Shown: positions 1 to 9,144, counted from the first letter of the stretch. The stretch is DNA of 64,000 bases from Pycnococcus provasolii (GCA_938743325.2 OW568893.1:476512-540511); one strand, 5' to 3'. Translations and numbers: made by a program. The notes: a model not told the origin generated them from the sequence alone.

Positions 1-570
1 GTGTTCCGTGCCGCGGCGCAGCTTCTGTGGCCCGTCTCCGCGTTGGTGGAGGCGATCGCGTCGAGCAAGTACGACGCCGACGACATTGGCACAAGCCACA
101 GTGCGTGGGTCGACGAGGTGCGCTCCGAGGCGAGCCGTTTCGCCTCCAATCTTGCGATTGCGTCGATGACTCCGCGCGACACGGATGTGCTGTGGGCGAG
201 TGCCAGCCAACACGTGTGTCGCAGCGTGGTCGAAGGATGGAGCCGCAACAAGCGTGTCAGCCAGATGGGTGCGGCGCAGATGCAACTCGACCTGAAGGAG
301 ATGGCAGCGGCATTCAAAGCTTGCGGTGCCACGGGCACACCGAACCTTGCTCTTGCGGAGGAGTACGTGACGGTGTTCTACCAGCCCACGGAGGACGAGC
401 TGGGCCGTTGGATGTTCACGCACGTGCACATGTGGAGCCCGAAGGTGCTCGAGGCTGCCGTTTCGCAGTACGGAGGCGCGATGGGCTGGAACAGGAAGAT
501 GGTTGCGGATTGGGTGGAACGAGCACGAGCTGCGGTGCAAGCTTCGAACGCATCTTCGAACGTTATGTAA
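1..570 (+). CDS. VPS50: VPS50/syndetin C-terminal fragment (partial, 5' end outside window)
   Basis: The frame is open from the window edge to a TAA at 568-570, giving the last 189 residues of a longer protein. The first codon is GTG and internal, so the true start lies to the left. The C-terminal pattern (a helix with MQLDLKEM, then EEYVTVFY, then ELGRWM and a final basic helix) matches the end of VPS50/CCDC132 (syndetin) in plants and animals. In known systems VPS50 is the subunit specific to the EARP (GARP-II) tethering complex, acting with VPS51-53 in endosomal recycling. No membrane segment is visible. The gene converges with the E2 gene across 155 bp. Assignment rests on remembered family pattern, not on an alignment. 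Confidence 0.75.
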   Translation: MFRAAAQLLWPVSALVEAIASSKYDADDIGTSHSAWVDEVRSEASRFASNLAIASMTPRDTDVLWASASQHVCRSVVEGWSRNKRVSQMGAAQMQLDLKEMAAAFKACGATGTPNLALAEEYVTVFYQPTEDELGRWMFTHVHMWSPKVLEAAVSQYGGAMGWNRKMVADWVERARAAVQASNASSNVM

Positions 571-725
571 CATAGTAGTTGTATGTTAATCTGATACCAA
601 AAGAAGGCATATTTAAAAGTAAGGATGCACAACCCGCTCTCGACTAGGGAAAAAAAATAAGGGTGAAATGTCATTACTTTTTTATGCGTTTTTTTTTTTG
701 GCGTGACCAGCGTCTTTCTCGTTCT

Positions 726-2273
726 TCACTGGAATTCCACCAATCCCCTCTTAGCGAGCTTCACTTTAGGGTACCCTTCGATGGCAAGCAGCGTTGGGTT
801 CTCCATGAAGAAGGCAAAGTTTTTGAGGAAGTAGACAGCATTCTCCGCCACCATAGCACGTCCGTCCATCGACAGGTTTACGGTCATGCGCTTCACCGCC
901 TTCGGGCGCTTCGTGCTCGGGTCCAACTCAGCCTCCACGCGCGTTCCACCGACGGCGAGGATACCCCACTGCGGCGGATTCACAACCGCCTGGAACGAGT
1001 CGATTCCAAACATGCCAAGGTTGCTGACGGAGAAGCTCCCTCCCGTGAATTCCTCAGGCTTCAGCTTGTTGTCCCTCGCGCGTCCTGCAAGCTCGCGGAT
1101 GTCCGCAGCAACCTGGAACACGCTCTTCTCGTCGGTGTTACGCACGATCGGCGTGACAAGTCCCGTGGGCGTGGCCACGGCAACGGCAACGTCGACGGTT
1201 TCGAGCTCGTCGTACAGGCTAGGCGCATCGTCGTTGAATCGAATATTCGCCAGCTCCGTAGCACGCAGCGCGAGTCCCACGGCACGCACGACGCAGTCGT
1301 TCATCGAGATCTTCGGCTGATCTTCACCTGCGGACTTGTTCATTTCCACGCGGAACTCCTCCGCGGCATCCATGCTAATCTCCTTCTGCATGTACTGGTG
1401 CGGGTTCTCCACCTTGCTCTCCAGGAGTCGCGTCGCGATGATTTTGCGAATGGTTGTGACAGGGATCACCTCGAAGTCGTCGTTGGACTCGGGCAGCGCG
1501 GCGGGTGCCTTAGGTGCCTTAGGTGCCGCCGCGGTTGCGGCGGTTGCGGCGGCGGGTGGCGCCGCGCCAGGCTTCATTCCCGAGGCGATGGCGGCAAGCA
1601 CGTCGCCCTTTGTGATGATTCCTCCCGGTCCCGTTCCCGCGATTTGCGACTTCTGCAAGCCCGACGAAGCGAGCAAGTTAGCAGCGGCCGGTCCTATGAG
1701 CCGTGCTCCCTTGGAGCCAGGTGCCGCTGGTGTGGCTGCTGCTGCGACTGGTGCAGCTGCAGCTGCTGCGGCGACTGGTGCAGCAGCTGCTGCGGCGGCG
1801 GGTGCCGCAGCCGCAGCGGGTGCGGGAGCGGTGTAGTTGGCGAACGCGGCGACGTCCGCTTCGGATTCGCAGAGCACACCCAAGCACGTTCCCACGGCGA
1901 CATCCTGCGCACCTGCGGGCACAAGTATTTTCGCGAGAAATCCTTCCTCCTGCGAGTCGAATCCGACCGTCGCCTTATCCGTTTCAATTTCCGCGATAAT
2001 ATCCCCTTCGTTGACCTTCGCTCCTTCGCTCATATTCCACTGCGCGATATTGCCTTGCGTCATGGTTGGCGAGAGCGCGGGCATGGCGATGGGCGTGTGC
2101 GGCGGGAGGGTGGAAAAAGACACCTTAGATGAAGAAGGAAGACCCATAAGACCCATAAAAGAGGTCCTGTGAATAAGAAAGGAAGAAGGGGATGAAGCAG
2201 CAGCAGCAGCTACTGCTGCTCTCCTCCCGAACGAGAAGGCGAAAGAAACGCCAGACATGGCCATGGCGGACAT
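726..2273 (-). CDS. Mitochondrial-type pyruvate dehydrogenase E2-like protein (lipoyl, PSBD, acyltransferase fold) lacking the catalytic motif
   Basis: The 515-residue protein starts at the ATG at 2273 (MSAMAMSG); in-frame codons upstream read as purine-rich UTR. It has a basic, Ala/Ser-rich targeting region (1-55), one lipoyl domain (60-140, ETDKATV with lipoyl Lys100), a Pro/Ala linker, a peripheral subunit-binding domain (190-230, GPAAANLLASSG) and a full acyltransferase domain (265-515). MPALSPTMTQGNI is typical of mitochondrial rather than plastid PDC-E2. The usual DHRxxDG catalytic motif near the C terminus is replaced by SMDGRAMVAEN, so the catalytic His reads Gly471 and the Asp-Gly is gone. 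The protein may be a structural or E3-binding-protein-like subunit instead of an active acetyltransferase. The promoter carries GGGTTTGGG-type motifs. Confidence 0.85.
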   Translation of the reverse strand: MSAMAMSGVSFAFSFGRRAAVAAAAASSPSSFLIHRTSFMGLMGLPSSSKVSFSTLPPHTPIAMPALSPTMTQGNIAQWNMSEGAKVNEGDIIAEIETDKATVGFDSQEEGFLAKILVPAGAQDVAVGTCLGVLCESEADVAAFANYTAPAPAAAAAPAAAAAAAPVAAAAAAAPVAAAATPAAPGSKGARLIGPAAANLLASSGLQKSQIAGTGPGGIITKGDVLAAIASGMKPGAAPPAAATAATAAAPKAPKAPAALPESNDDFEVIPVTTIRKIIATRLLESKVENPHQYMQKEISMDAAEEFRVEMNKSAGEDQPKISMNDCVVRAVGLALRATELANIRFNDDAPSLYDELETVDVAVAVATPTGLVTPIVRNTDEKSVFQVAADIRELAGRARDNKLKPEEFTGGSFSVSNLGMFGIDSFQAVVNPPQWGILAVGGTRVEAELDPSTKRPKAVKRMTVNLSMDGRAMVAENAVYFLKNFAFFMENPTLLAIEGYPKVKLAKRGLVEFQ

Positions 2274-2926
2274 GTTCGTGTGAAGTGTGAAGTGTGGGGA
2301 GGGTTTGGGAGCGAGGGTCCCCGAAGAAGAAGGGAAGGGGTCCCAGTCCCGACTAGGAAGTACGGGGTGTGCAGGTAGGGTAGTTCTAACTTCTAAGAAA
2401 TGGTCGGAGGGGAGGAGGCTGGATCCAGTGGAAACAGGGATCCCTTCCCTTCCCTTCCCTTCCCTTCCTTCTTCGATCACCACTGGAGTACTAGGGACCC
2501 GACCAGACGATCTCGCCCGACCTTTCTGTAGGGACCCTGATTAGTGAGCCTCAGCTTCGTTGGGGCTTCGTTGTGGCTTCGTTCCCTTGCCGATGCATCC
2601 TTCCCCTTGTAATTTTACCTCACGATAGTTGGGCGCAGCTTTCCTTTCTCCAGTTCGGGGTTCCATTTCGGGGTTGGGATTCTTCAGTTGCCAACCGGTA
2701 ATTCTTGCCCCGGTGCTTTCATCATCAAAGAATGTTTTTGTTGATTGTAGCACATCTTGATTTCACTCCAAAAAATACACTCGCCGAAGAGGAACGACGC
2801 GAGCGCGAGCGGCGACGTGAGATTCACTCGGCTTGTTTGGTTCTGGCTCAGGTTTGAAAGACCGCTCAGGGTACAGCAACAGCAACAAGAGTACCCCGCA
2901 GCAACAAGCAGTTAGTAGGGGACTAG
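2274..2926. other. Intergenic: E2 promoter and SBP5 3' region
   Basis: No convincing gene is seen. Within ~190 bp of the E2 start there are CCCTT/CCCTTCC repeats (about 2445-2470) and G-rich motifs. Just after the SBP5 stop codon on the minus strand another frame (to 2763) reads a hydrophobic stretch followed by a basic tail. This could be chance, or a C-terminal anchor reached by an unseen splice or a sequence error. Confidence 0.5.
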
Positions 2927-4720
2927 CTAGTTCCAAGGGATTGCTGCGAGGCGGCGCTCGAGGTAGCCCGGGCAGTTGAGCAATGCAGCCTTCTCCAGGT
3001 CGTAGTCCCACTGCGGGAACAAGTTGATGTCCGAGAATGGCGCGGATTTCGGGAAGAGTTGAGACACGACCTGGTTCAGCCCAAAGAATTCTTCCTCGAC
3101 CATTGGCGCCTTATTGATGGCATGGATTATGGCCTTCCTCACATTGATGTCGTCGGTCGGAGCCATGCCGGTGTTGAGAACGATGACCGTGTTCTGGAAT
3201 ACGTCCGAGCGGATTGTCTCGAAGGTACCGCTGTGCTTGGTCTCAAAGTTGCGCACCTGAGAGCTGGTGAGCGGCCCAATGCCAAGCGCCATGTCCAAGT
3301 CCCCAGAAAGAAGTGCGGCCTCCACCGCGTCCGTGTCGTTGAAGTACTTCACTTCGAGGAACTCGATCGCGGGCGCACCGCCCCAGTACGCCTCGTTCCT
3401 CGCGAAGAGAACACTAAGGTCCGTGGTGTTGTCCGCAGGGTCAACCTCCTTCGAAACGAATTTGAAGGGCCCCGTGCCGATCGGAGCCTTGAGGCCAACG
3501 CACGTCACGTTCTCGTAGAGGTGATTCCACTTTTCCGGACCGAAGCCGCCTTCACTTTGAGGGGTGCACGAGTTGTGCGTGTCCGTCTTCGTGCCTCCCT
3601 CCGCAAAGGCAGACGCAGCCGTCATCACCAAGGGGCGGAGGTACCCAAGTTCCTGAAGCAGCGGGTAGTACGGCGCGGACGTTTCGATTACGAAACGACC
3701 CTCGGCGTCGCAGCTCCAAGACGATATGATTTCCGGAAGGCCGTACCACAAGTGCCGTTCTTTCACCGTGGGGTTCAGGACGTGGTCGAAATTCAGCTTG
3801 GCGACGCTGCAGTTCCAGCTGCTTCCGTCGTGGAACTTAACGCCCTCCCGAAGCGTGAAGACGGCGCGCTGGCCGTCGCCGTTGTTCGTGACTTCCCACT
3901 CGGTGGCAAGCGCTGGCTCGATAGCTCCGTCCTTGCCATAACGGACAAGGCCCTCGTAGATCCAGTTGTTCACGAACAGCTCGTTCGGGAAGTAGAGATG
4001 GGGATTCAGTGGGCCAACCGACTGGAACAGCCCGTTCGTGGTTCCAGGAGCCACTGTCACGTTCGCAGAGCCGGAAAGGATGCGCACGTCGTTGAGGTCG
4101 TAGGCCCACAGCTGATTACCGGGCAGGACGCCGGTCAGGCGGCGATTGAACACGTAGGGGGCGCGCTCGCCCCACAGCGGGACGTTGAACGCCTCGCCGT
4201 GCACGTCGCGGAGAATCTCTTCCCACCCCTTGGCAATCTTTGACTGGTCCAGCTCCTTCTGTACAGCCTCGATCTTGCTCATCAGCGACTCCCGGGTCAG
4301 CGGCGCCGTCAAATTTTCCAGCGCCACGTGGTGGGCATTGGCCGTTGCCTGGCGCCACGATGTGGCGTAGCTGTGGGGATCGTACGGCGCGCCCCACGTC
4401 TTGCTCATGAACATATTGAAGGCACCCTGACTCATCAGCTCCCCCCACACCTCGCGATCGACCTCGCTCGTGTTGACTGAGATTCCAATCGCCGCTAGGT
4501 CCCGCGTGATCTCGTCCACCACAGCCGACGCGTGCGGATCGCCCTCCTTTACGATGAAGTCGACGGAGAGCGGCCTGCAGTCGTCGGGCGAGAAGGCGGG
4601 GATGCCAAGACCGCCGCCACTTCCCGTGATAGCACTCTCCTCCTCCAGCGTGTCAGCGTCCGCCGGCAGCAGCGACCCAGCCAGGAGCAGGAGCAGCGAT
4701 GCTAGGCGTGGTGTCGGCAT
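2927..4720 (-). CDS. Secreted solute-binding protein, SBP family 5 (oligopeptide/nickel type), lobes in permuted order
   Basis: The 597-residue protein begins at the ATG at 4720 with a clear signal peptide (LASLLLLLAGSLLPADA). Residues 50-215 resemble the C-terminal lobe of OppA/NikA-type binding proteins (IGISVNTSEVD, FNMFMSKTWGAPYDPHSY, a VHGEAFNVPLW helix). Residues 225-590 then resemble the N-terminal part (LATEWEVTNNGDG, FTLREGVKFHDG, GTGPFKF, RKAIIHAINK) and end at WDYDLEKAALLNCPGY, exactly where the C-terminal lobe normally follows. The chain is therefore circularly permuted, or a tandem that lost its outer halves. In bacteria such proteins deliver peptides or metals to ABC importers; no transporter is nearby and the ligand is unknown. 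There are several NxT/NxS sites. A bacterial origin is likely but inferred. Confidence 0.8.
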   Translation of the reverse strand: MPTPRLASLLLLLAGSLLPADADTLEEESAITGSGGGLGIPAFSPDDCRPLSVDFIVKEGDPHASAVVDEITRDLAAIGISVNTSEVDREVWGELMSQGAFNMFMSKTWGAPYDPHSYATSWRQATANAHHVALENLTAPLTRESLMSKIEAVQKELDQSKIAKGWEEILRDVHGEAFNVPLWGERAPYVFNRRLTGVLPGNQLWAYDLNDVRILSGSANVTVAPGTTNGLFQSVGPLNPHLYFPNELFVNNWIYEGLVRYGKDGAIEPALATEWEVTNNGDGQRAVFTLREGVKFHDGSSWNCSVAKLNFDHVLNPTVKERHLWYGLPEIISSWSCDAEGRFVIETSAPYYPLLQELGYLRPLVMTAASAFAEGGTKTDTHNSCTPQSEGGFGPEKWNHLYENVTCVGLKAPIGTGPFKFVSKEVDPADNTTDLSVLFARNEAYWGGAPAIEFLEVKYFNDTDAVEAALLSGDLDMALGIGPLTSSQVRNFETKHSGTFETIRSDVFQNTVIVLNTGMAPTDDINVRKAIIHAINKAPMVEEEFFGLNQVVSQLFPKSAPFSDINLFPQWDYDLEKAALLNCPGYLERRLAAIPWN

Positions 4721-5498
4721 GTTGGCGTGCAACAAAGCCTTTGTTCGACGTGGGCGGTGGTCGCACAGCGCGCGCGCGATGGAACAACTGCGGTGGAATA
4801 TCGCGCGGGACCGAAACCTAGGACACCACACCACGTGGTGTGTCAGAGTGTCACGCAGGGTCGGTTGCGCCTGACCCACGGATAGACCCCGGGGATTTTC
4901 TTGGGAGCAAGGGGAGATAACACTTAGTCAGCACTTATTACAAAAAATCTCATAAATGAACTCATATGACCTCATATAACTGTCATCTCCCCCCGTTAAA
5001 CGAGAGAAACAAACCCCCCCCCCCCCCCCCCCTGAACCGAACTTTTTCCTAATCTCCTCCTCCAACCCTAACCCTAACCGCGCTCGCTCTCGCATGTTGC
5101 GACAACAAAGTGTGTGTGTTTGATTCCTCTCCTCCCAAACCCCCAAAATACTACTGACCCCGAATTCCTCCCGTCAAGAGATTCCCAAAGGGAACGGAAC
5201 CCCCGAACAAACTCCCACGAGATTCCATGTGGTTCAAGGATGGACCCCCAGTCAGCCAGTGGGAACCCCTTTGGCCCTATAAGAATTTAGATCTGCGTTT
5301 GTTTGTGGTGGTCGGGGGATTGATAAAGTGTGGCCCAGAAGGAACAAGGCCCCTCCCCTGATTTCCCCTCCCTCCCTGTCAGCCTGCTGTCCCTGCTGTC
5401 CCCATTCGCCGCTCGTCCAGAATTCTCATCTCACCTTTGTTTATTTCAAAGACTTCATTGTGCTCTCCTGTTGTACTCGTTTCACAAATCAACCAATC
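4721..5498. other. Divergent intergenic region with poly-C tract and short telomere-like motif
   Basis: This 778-bp region separates the SBP5 and HLIP genes, which point away from each other. It holds a run of 19 C (5014-5032) and AACCCTAACCCTAACC (5064-5079), an interstitial copy of the telomere sequence or a telo-box-type promoter element. A TATAAG-like string at 5279-5284 lies about 215 bp before the HLIP start. No convincing ORF. Confidence 0.6.
5064..5079 (-). promoter_or_regulatory. Telo-box-like AACCCTAACCCTAACC
   Basis: Two and a half units of the telomere repeat lie in a divergent promoter region. Related AGGGGTTT/AACCCTA motifs recur close upstream of many genes in this window, so a promoter role is inferred by analogy with plant telo boxes. 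Confidence 0.4.
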
Positions 5499-5897
5499 AT
5501 GCCTTCAGTAGTAGTAGCTGCTCCACGTGGCTTGCCTGCTTCTTCTCTTCGTGCTCGTGCGGTTTCGGTCGCTCGGTCCTCGTCGCGTCGTCACACTCGC
5601 ACTGCCTGTTCTTCGGACGAGGGGTTCATGGGGAAGATCTCGAAAGATACCGAGAAGTACAAAAGTGCGACGGCGTCTAACGTCACGACGGGCGCGCCGC
5701 CAGGAGCGACCGTGCCGCCGAGCCAACCTGCGTTCCGAACGGCAAGGTTCGGGTTCGTCGAGAACGCAGAAGTGTGGAACACGCGCCTCGGTATCATCGG
5801 ATTCTTCAGCTTGCTGATTGTCGAGGGAATCGCCAACAAGCCCCTCTTGACGCTCATGGGAATCGAGGTGGGCAACGGCATCGACATTGGATTCTAA
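5499..5897 (+). CDS. One-helix LHC-like protein (HLIP/OHP family), plastid-targeted
   Basis: The ATG at 5499 (context ATCATGCCT) starts a 132-residue protein. Residues 1-36 form a Ser/Arg/Ala-rich plastid transit peptide. A linker leads to one membrane helix with the chlorophyll-binding signature: FGFVENAEVWNTRLGIIGF, with E91, N94 and R96 as expected ligands/ion-pair residues, then SLLIVEGIANKPLL. This is the layout of high-light-induced proteins (HLIP/SCP) and OHP1. Known members bind chlorophyll and carotenoids during photosystem II assembly and photoprotection in the thylakoid membrane. The gene converges with the ABA4-like gene (95 bp), another photoprotection-linked gene. The longer upstream frame is rejected because it has no ATG and reads as UTR. 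Confidence 0.9.
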   Translation: MPSVVVAAPRGLPASSLRARAVSVARSSSRRHTRTACSSDEGFMGKISKDTEKYKSATASNVTTGAPPGATVPPSQPAFRTARFGFVENAEVWNTRLGIIGFFSLLIVEGIANKPLLTLMGIEVGNGIDIGF

Positions 5898-5992
5898 GGC
5901 TGCCTTTTTTTCCTTTCAAATCTGTTTTTTTTGGTCAACTTCTCTAAAACACAGGTTACATAAACTACAACTTTTTTCTTTAATGGCTCAAC

Positions 5993-6721
5993 TCAACTCC
6001 CTCGCGCTTCTCCTCGCAACGCACGCGTGAGTGACGTCGTAAGCGCGTGCGATATCCAGCCAACGGGACCGAGAACTTGGCACAGAAGAACACTATGTCT
6101 CGTCGTTACGCTCTTCTCGAGTCCGTCGCGGTAAATCACAACCGCGCCAATCAAGTCCCACGAGCATACGTGCAGCCAGTCCTGACCGACGTAGTGTTGT
6201 CGCGACAACGCGAACTCGCGCATCGCCGACGTCGACTTCACCGCCTCCGTGAGGAGCATGGACGCGTCCGTCTGCCACGCTTCGGCGTCGAACGCTCCCG
6301 TCTCCGTCGTCGAATAGTCGACGACTGTGCCTGTGACGAGCTCGGTCAGAAACAGGAGAGCTGCGACGGTCGGCACGACGGGAGACTGCATGATGGCTTT
6401 CGTGACGTCGTTTTGCGGCAGAAACACCATCAGCGGGAATGGCAGGAGAAAGAATAGCTGGAATGTCGAAAACACGGGCTCGACGAGGTCAGTGCTGACG
6501 GCTAAAACTTCCCCAGGGGACGCTCGCGTGCATACGTTCCCAGACGTGGTTGTGGTGCTGCCAGTGCACGGCGAAATGGCGCATCTGCTCCTGTGCCATG
6601 CTGATTCCGTGATTCTGCTGCGTATTTTCTGGCTGGGCTCTGTGACGCGGTTAAGACGCGCGGTGGCAGTAGGAGCACGAGCACGCTGAACACGCCGAGT
6701 AACACGAGGGACGTTCGCCAT
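5993..6721 (-). CDS. ABA4-like (DUF4281) membrane protein, neoxanthin-related, plastid
   Basis: From the ATG at 6721 (GCCATGGCG) the frame gives 242 residues. Residues ~85-240 match ABA4/DUF4281: a first helix QLFFLLPFPLMVFLP, a second in VPTVAALLFLTELV, then WLHVCSWDLIGAVVIYRDG, the TRHSV motif and GPVGWISHALT. Plant ABA4 is needed for neoxanthin formation and its relatives are multi-pass plastid membrane proteins. The first ~80 residues (Arg/Ser/Thr-rich) act as a plausible transit peptide but change character abruptly. A second frame across 6500-6730 also looks coding, and a short intron (GTATGC at about 6535 to CGTCAG at about 6500) would join it in frame. The N-terminal model is therefore uncertain while the membrane domain is secure. 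Confidence 0.8.
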   Translation of the reverse strand: MANVPRVTRRVQRARAPTATARLNRVTEPSQKIRSRITESAWHRSRCAISPCTGSTTTTSGNVCTRASPGEVLAVSTDLVEPVFSTFQLFFLLPFPLMVFLPQNDVTKAIMQSPVVPTVAALLFLTELVTGTVVDYSTTETGAFDAEAWQTDASMLLTEAVKSTSAMREFALSRQHYVGQDWLHVCSWDLIGAVVIYRDGLEKSVTTRHSVLLCQVLGPVGWISHALTTSLTRALRGEARGS

Positions 6722-7003
6722 GGCTGATCGGTCGGGAAAGCGGAGAAACGAGAGGGGGGAACGAGGGCGGAACTGGTGCCGATGAAGGCGGATGATAGAC
6801 TATTCGGGGATGGAGGCAAGAACTCAAACCCCGAAACAAAAGGGTTCTGAACAACCGGAAGGAGAAGTCGGAAGGAGAGGTCGGCAGGTTTGATGGAACG
6901 AGCCACTGCCTGTAGGTTGTGGTGTGTGTTCTTGGTGTGTGCCCCCGGCACCGGTATCACCTTCAGACGCCATACGTTGTGGTCGAGTGAAAGTAAGTAA
7001 AAA

Positions 7004-7169
7004 GTCAAGAATGAGTTACAAGTGTAAAGAAAAGAAGAAGCGCGCCGCCAGCGCGCCAGCAGCAAAGCGCGTCGAGCGATCGTGATCACACGATCGCTAT
7101 CTTTACATCAATGGAAAACGTCTTGAGTTGTTTATTCCAAAGGGGGGGATTATAGTGGGCTGTCAGTCA
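7004..7169 (-). repeat. LTR of a Ty1/copia-like retroelement (copy 1)
   Basis: This block recurs almost base for base at 19513-19678, and the similarity runs ~27 bp further on the high-coordinate side in both copies. On the minus strand it begins TGACTGACAGCCCACTATA. It holds a perfect hairpin, AGCGATCGTG/CACGATCGCT. It abuts the integrase fragment, fitting a downstream LTR after deletion of reverse transcriptase. The 5' boundary is supported by a third, diverged copy that also starts at GACTGACAGCCC. Confidence 0.75.
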
Positions 7170-7200
7170 CCCACTATAAATACACCACGTCCTGAAAAAG

Positions 7201-8505
7201 TCAAGACGTAAAACCATGCTGCGATGACGAAATGATCTTCCCTGGTCCTTGGTAGATCAGAGCTCCGGGTTCTGCCGTGGTGCGCTCATCATCGATTCCG
7301 ACGTATAGGCCAGGCGTGCTCTTGGGCATGTGCTTCCCACCTCGGTTGTCAGGGTGAAGCCACATCATTGCATCGCAGCCGTAGATTCCCAAGGTATCGG
7401 ACGTTGGTACTATGCCAGTGAGCATCGTCAGAGGTCGCTGCCAATCCACAGCTTTTCGTCGCACGCGGTTGAGAACTTGCCCCGCATGTCGAATTGCCAA
7501 TGCGGCGTGAGTGAGGTAGTCTAGTCCAGCTGCATGGCACCAGCTTAGCGCCATCGCCTTCATGAGCTTGATGTGTACCTCCGCAAGTCCGGCCTGATGA
7601 TGATCATAGTTGGTGCTCGGCTCGATGAGGATGTCTTTGGAAGTGATGAAGTCCCTCGAACTTTGGCTCAGAAATTCGCTGCCTCGGTCAAAGCGGATGG
7701 CTTTGGTGATCTTCTGGTATTTTGCGTAGAAGGCCAGAATCTCCTGCAGCTTGATCTTGTAATCTCCTGGGTTGTTGATGAATCTGACGTGAAGGTATCG
7801 TGTGCGGCTATCGACGGAGACAAGCAGCGAATTTGCATTGCCAATGGCCGTGTGCGTCAGGGGAATGATGTCCATGACGAGCCGTTCACCTGCTTCTGGA
7901 TACCAGCTGAAGGCATCCTTGTGGCTGAGCTGTCCTTTGCGATGCGCTGTCGCGGAATCGCAACTTGAGCACGCAGGCATTGCCGCTTCGTCGAAGTACT
8001 CTGTGCCTTTGATGTAACCTTCACGTTGCATCATGCGCAGCATCTCCCTGGAGGCATGTCCGTGTTTCATGTGCGTCTCCAGATTACGTCGCTCTTTTGC
8101 AGACCATCCCTCAGGTCCGGCGCTCTTTTGCCGATTCTGCGATAAACCGAACATGCCCGCGAACTCGGCGTCGTGCATAGCGTCTATCAGTTCGTCCGAC
8201 GCTTGCGTTATGTCAAGGCCCATAGATTTGAATCGGTCGGTGTCAGAGTCTGTTCGAACGCGCTTGGTCTTGTTGGCCGGTAGATGATTTGTCGTTGGTG
8301 CGATGTCGTCGTCGGCGTCATCGTTGTCATCGTCGAATTTGTCAGGGGAAAGTCCTTTCGTGTATTTGTCGATAAGAACTGCAGGCAGGTCGCTCCAGTA
8401 TGGGGCTGCTCGCATGTCTTGTGCGAGGTTGCCGCCGCGCAAGTTGGCTGCGGGTTCCCACGTGAGCAATGCAGTGGATTCCCATTTGATGAAGAGCAGG
8501 GACAG
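7201..8505 (-). pseudogene. Ty1/copia-type integrase fragment with an N-terminal chromodomain-like stretch (truncated retrotransposon pol)
   Basis: The open frame holds, in order, a chromodomain-like segment (8355-8499; LLFIKWEST, LLTWEPAANL, LIDKY), an acidic linker, a gag-pre-integrase HHCC zinc site (HMKHGHASREM with ACSSC) and an integrase core. The catalytic triad is visible: D in LVMDIIP, D in IRFDRGSEF and E in GLAEVHIK, with 35 residues between the second D and the E. The frame stops as it reaches the LTR at 7169-7196. No reverse transcriptase, RNase H, protease or complete gag is present, so the element is defective. On the high-coordinate side the frame runs into the GCC-repeat of the neighbouring SANT-like gene, which marks the insertion or recombination junction. 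Confidence 0.75.
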
Positions 8506-9111
8506 CGGCGGCGGCGGCGGCGGCGGCAGCGGCGGCAGCGGCATCGGCGGCATCGGCGGCATCGGCGGCTGAGCCGTCTTCGTTGCCAGGTTCAACGACA
8601 GCTTCAGGTTCACCTCCCAAATCGTCGTGCACACCACCGACGTGGTTCGTCGTGTGGTTCGTGTTCGTGTGGTTCGTGTCCAGTAAGGATGCGGCCGCGC
8701 GCGGGTTCGCAAGCGCCCACATGGCGCGCCGCGTACGCTCGACAACGTCGACCTTCGTTTCCCCACTCCCCTTAGTAGCCCAAAACTTAGCCCAAAAGAC
8801 CTCCAGTTTGTTGACGATGTACGGCCTGTCAACCTTTCGGTAGCGCGCCCAGAGTCCACATGTGCGCGTGAGCGCCAGCTCAGGACTACATGCCGACGAG
8901 TCCCACTTGAACTCGTCGGTGCGCTTGACCATGTTATCGACGGCGCGCCTGTAGAAATCAGACATCTTGCTCTCCAGTACGCCTGTCGTTGCCTGACCCT
9001 TTTTTTGCACGTTCACACCCGCGTGGACGAGCGCGCAGACCTCGCACTGCGTCCATCTCCTCCTCTTGCTCCCCTCCGTTCCCTCGCCAGCACTGGCAGC
9101 ACTGCGGATAG

Positions 9112-9144
<33 letters not shown>

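Noticed and set aside
5064-5079. Interstitial telomere as a chromosome-fusion scar
   Set aside because: Only two and a half units, no head-to-head array, and similar motifs occur before many genes; a promoter motif is simpler.
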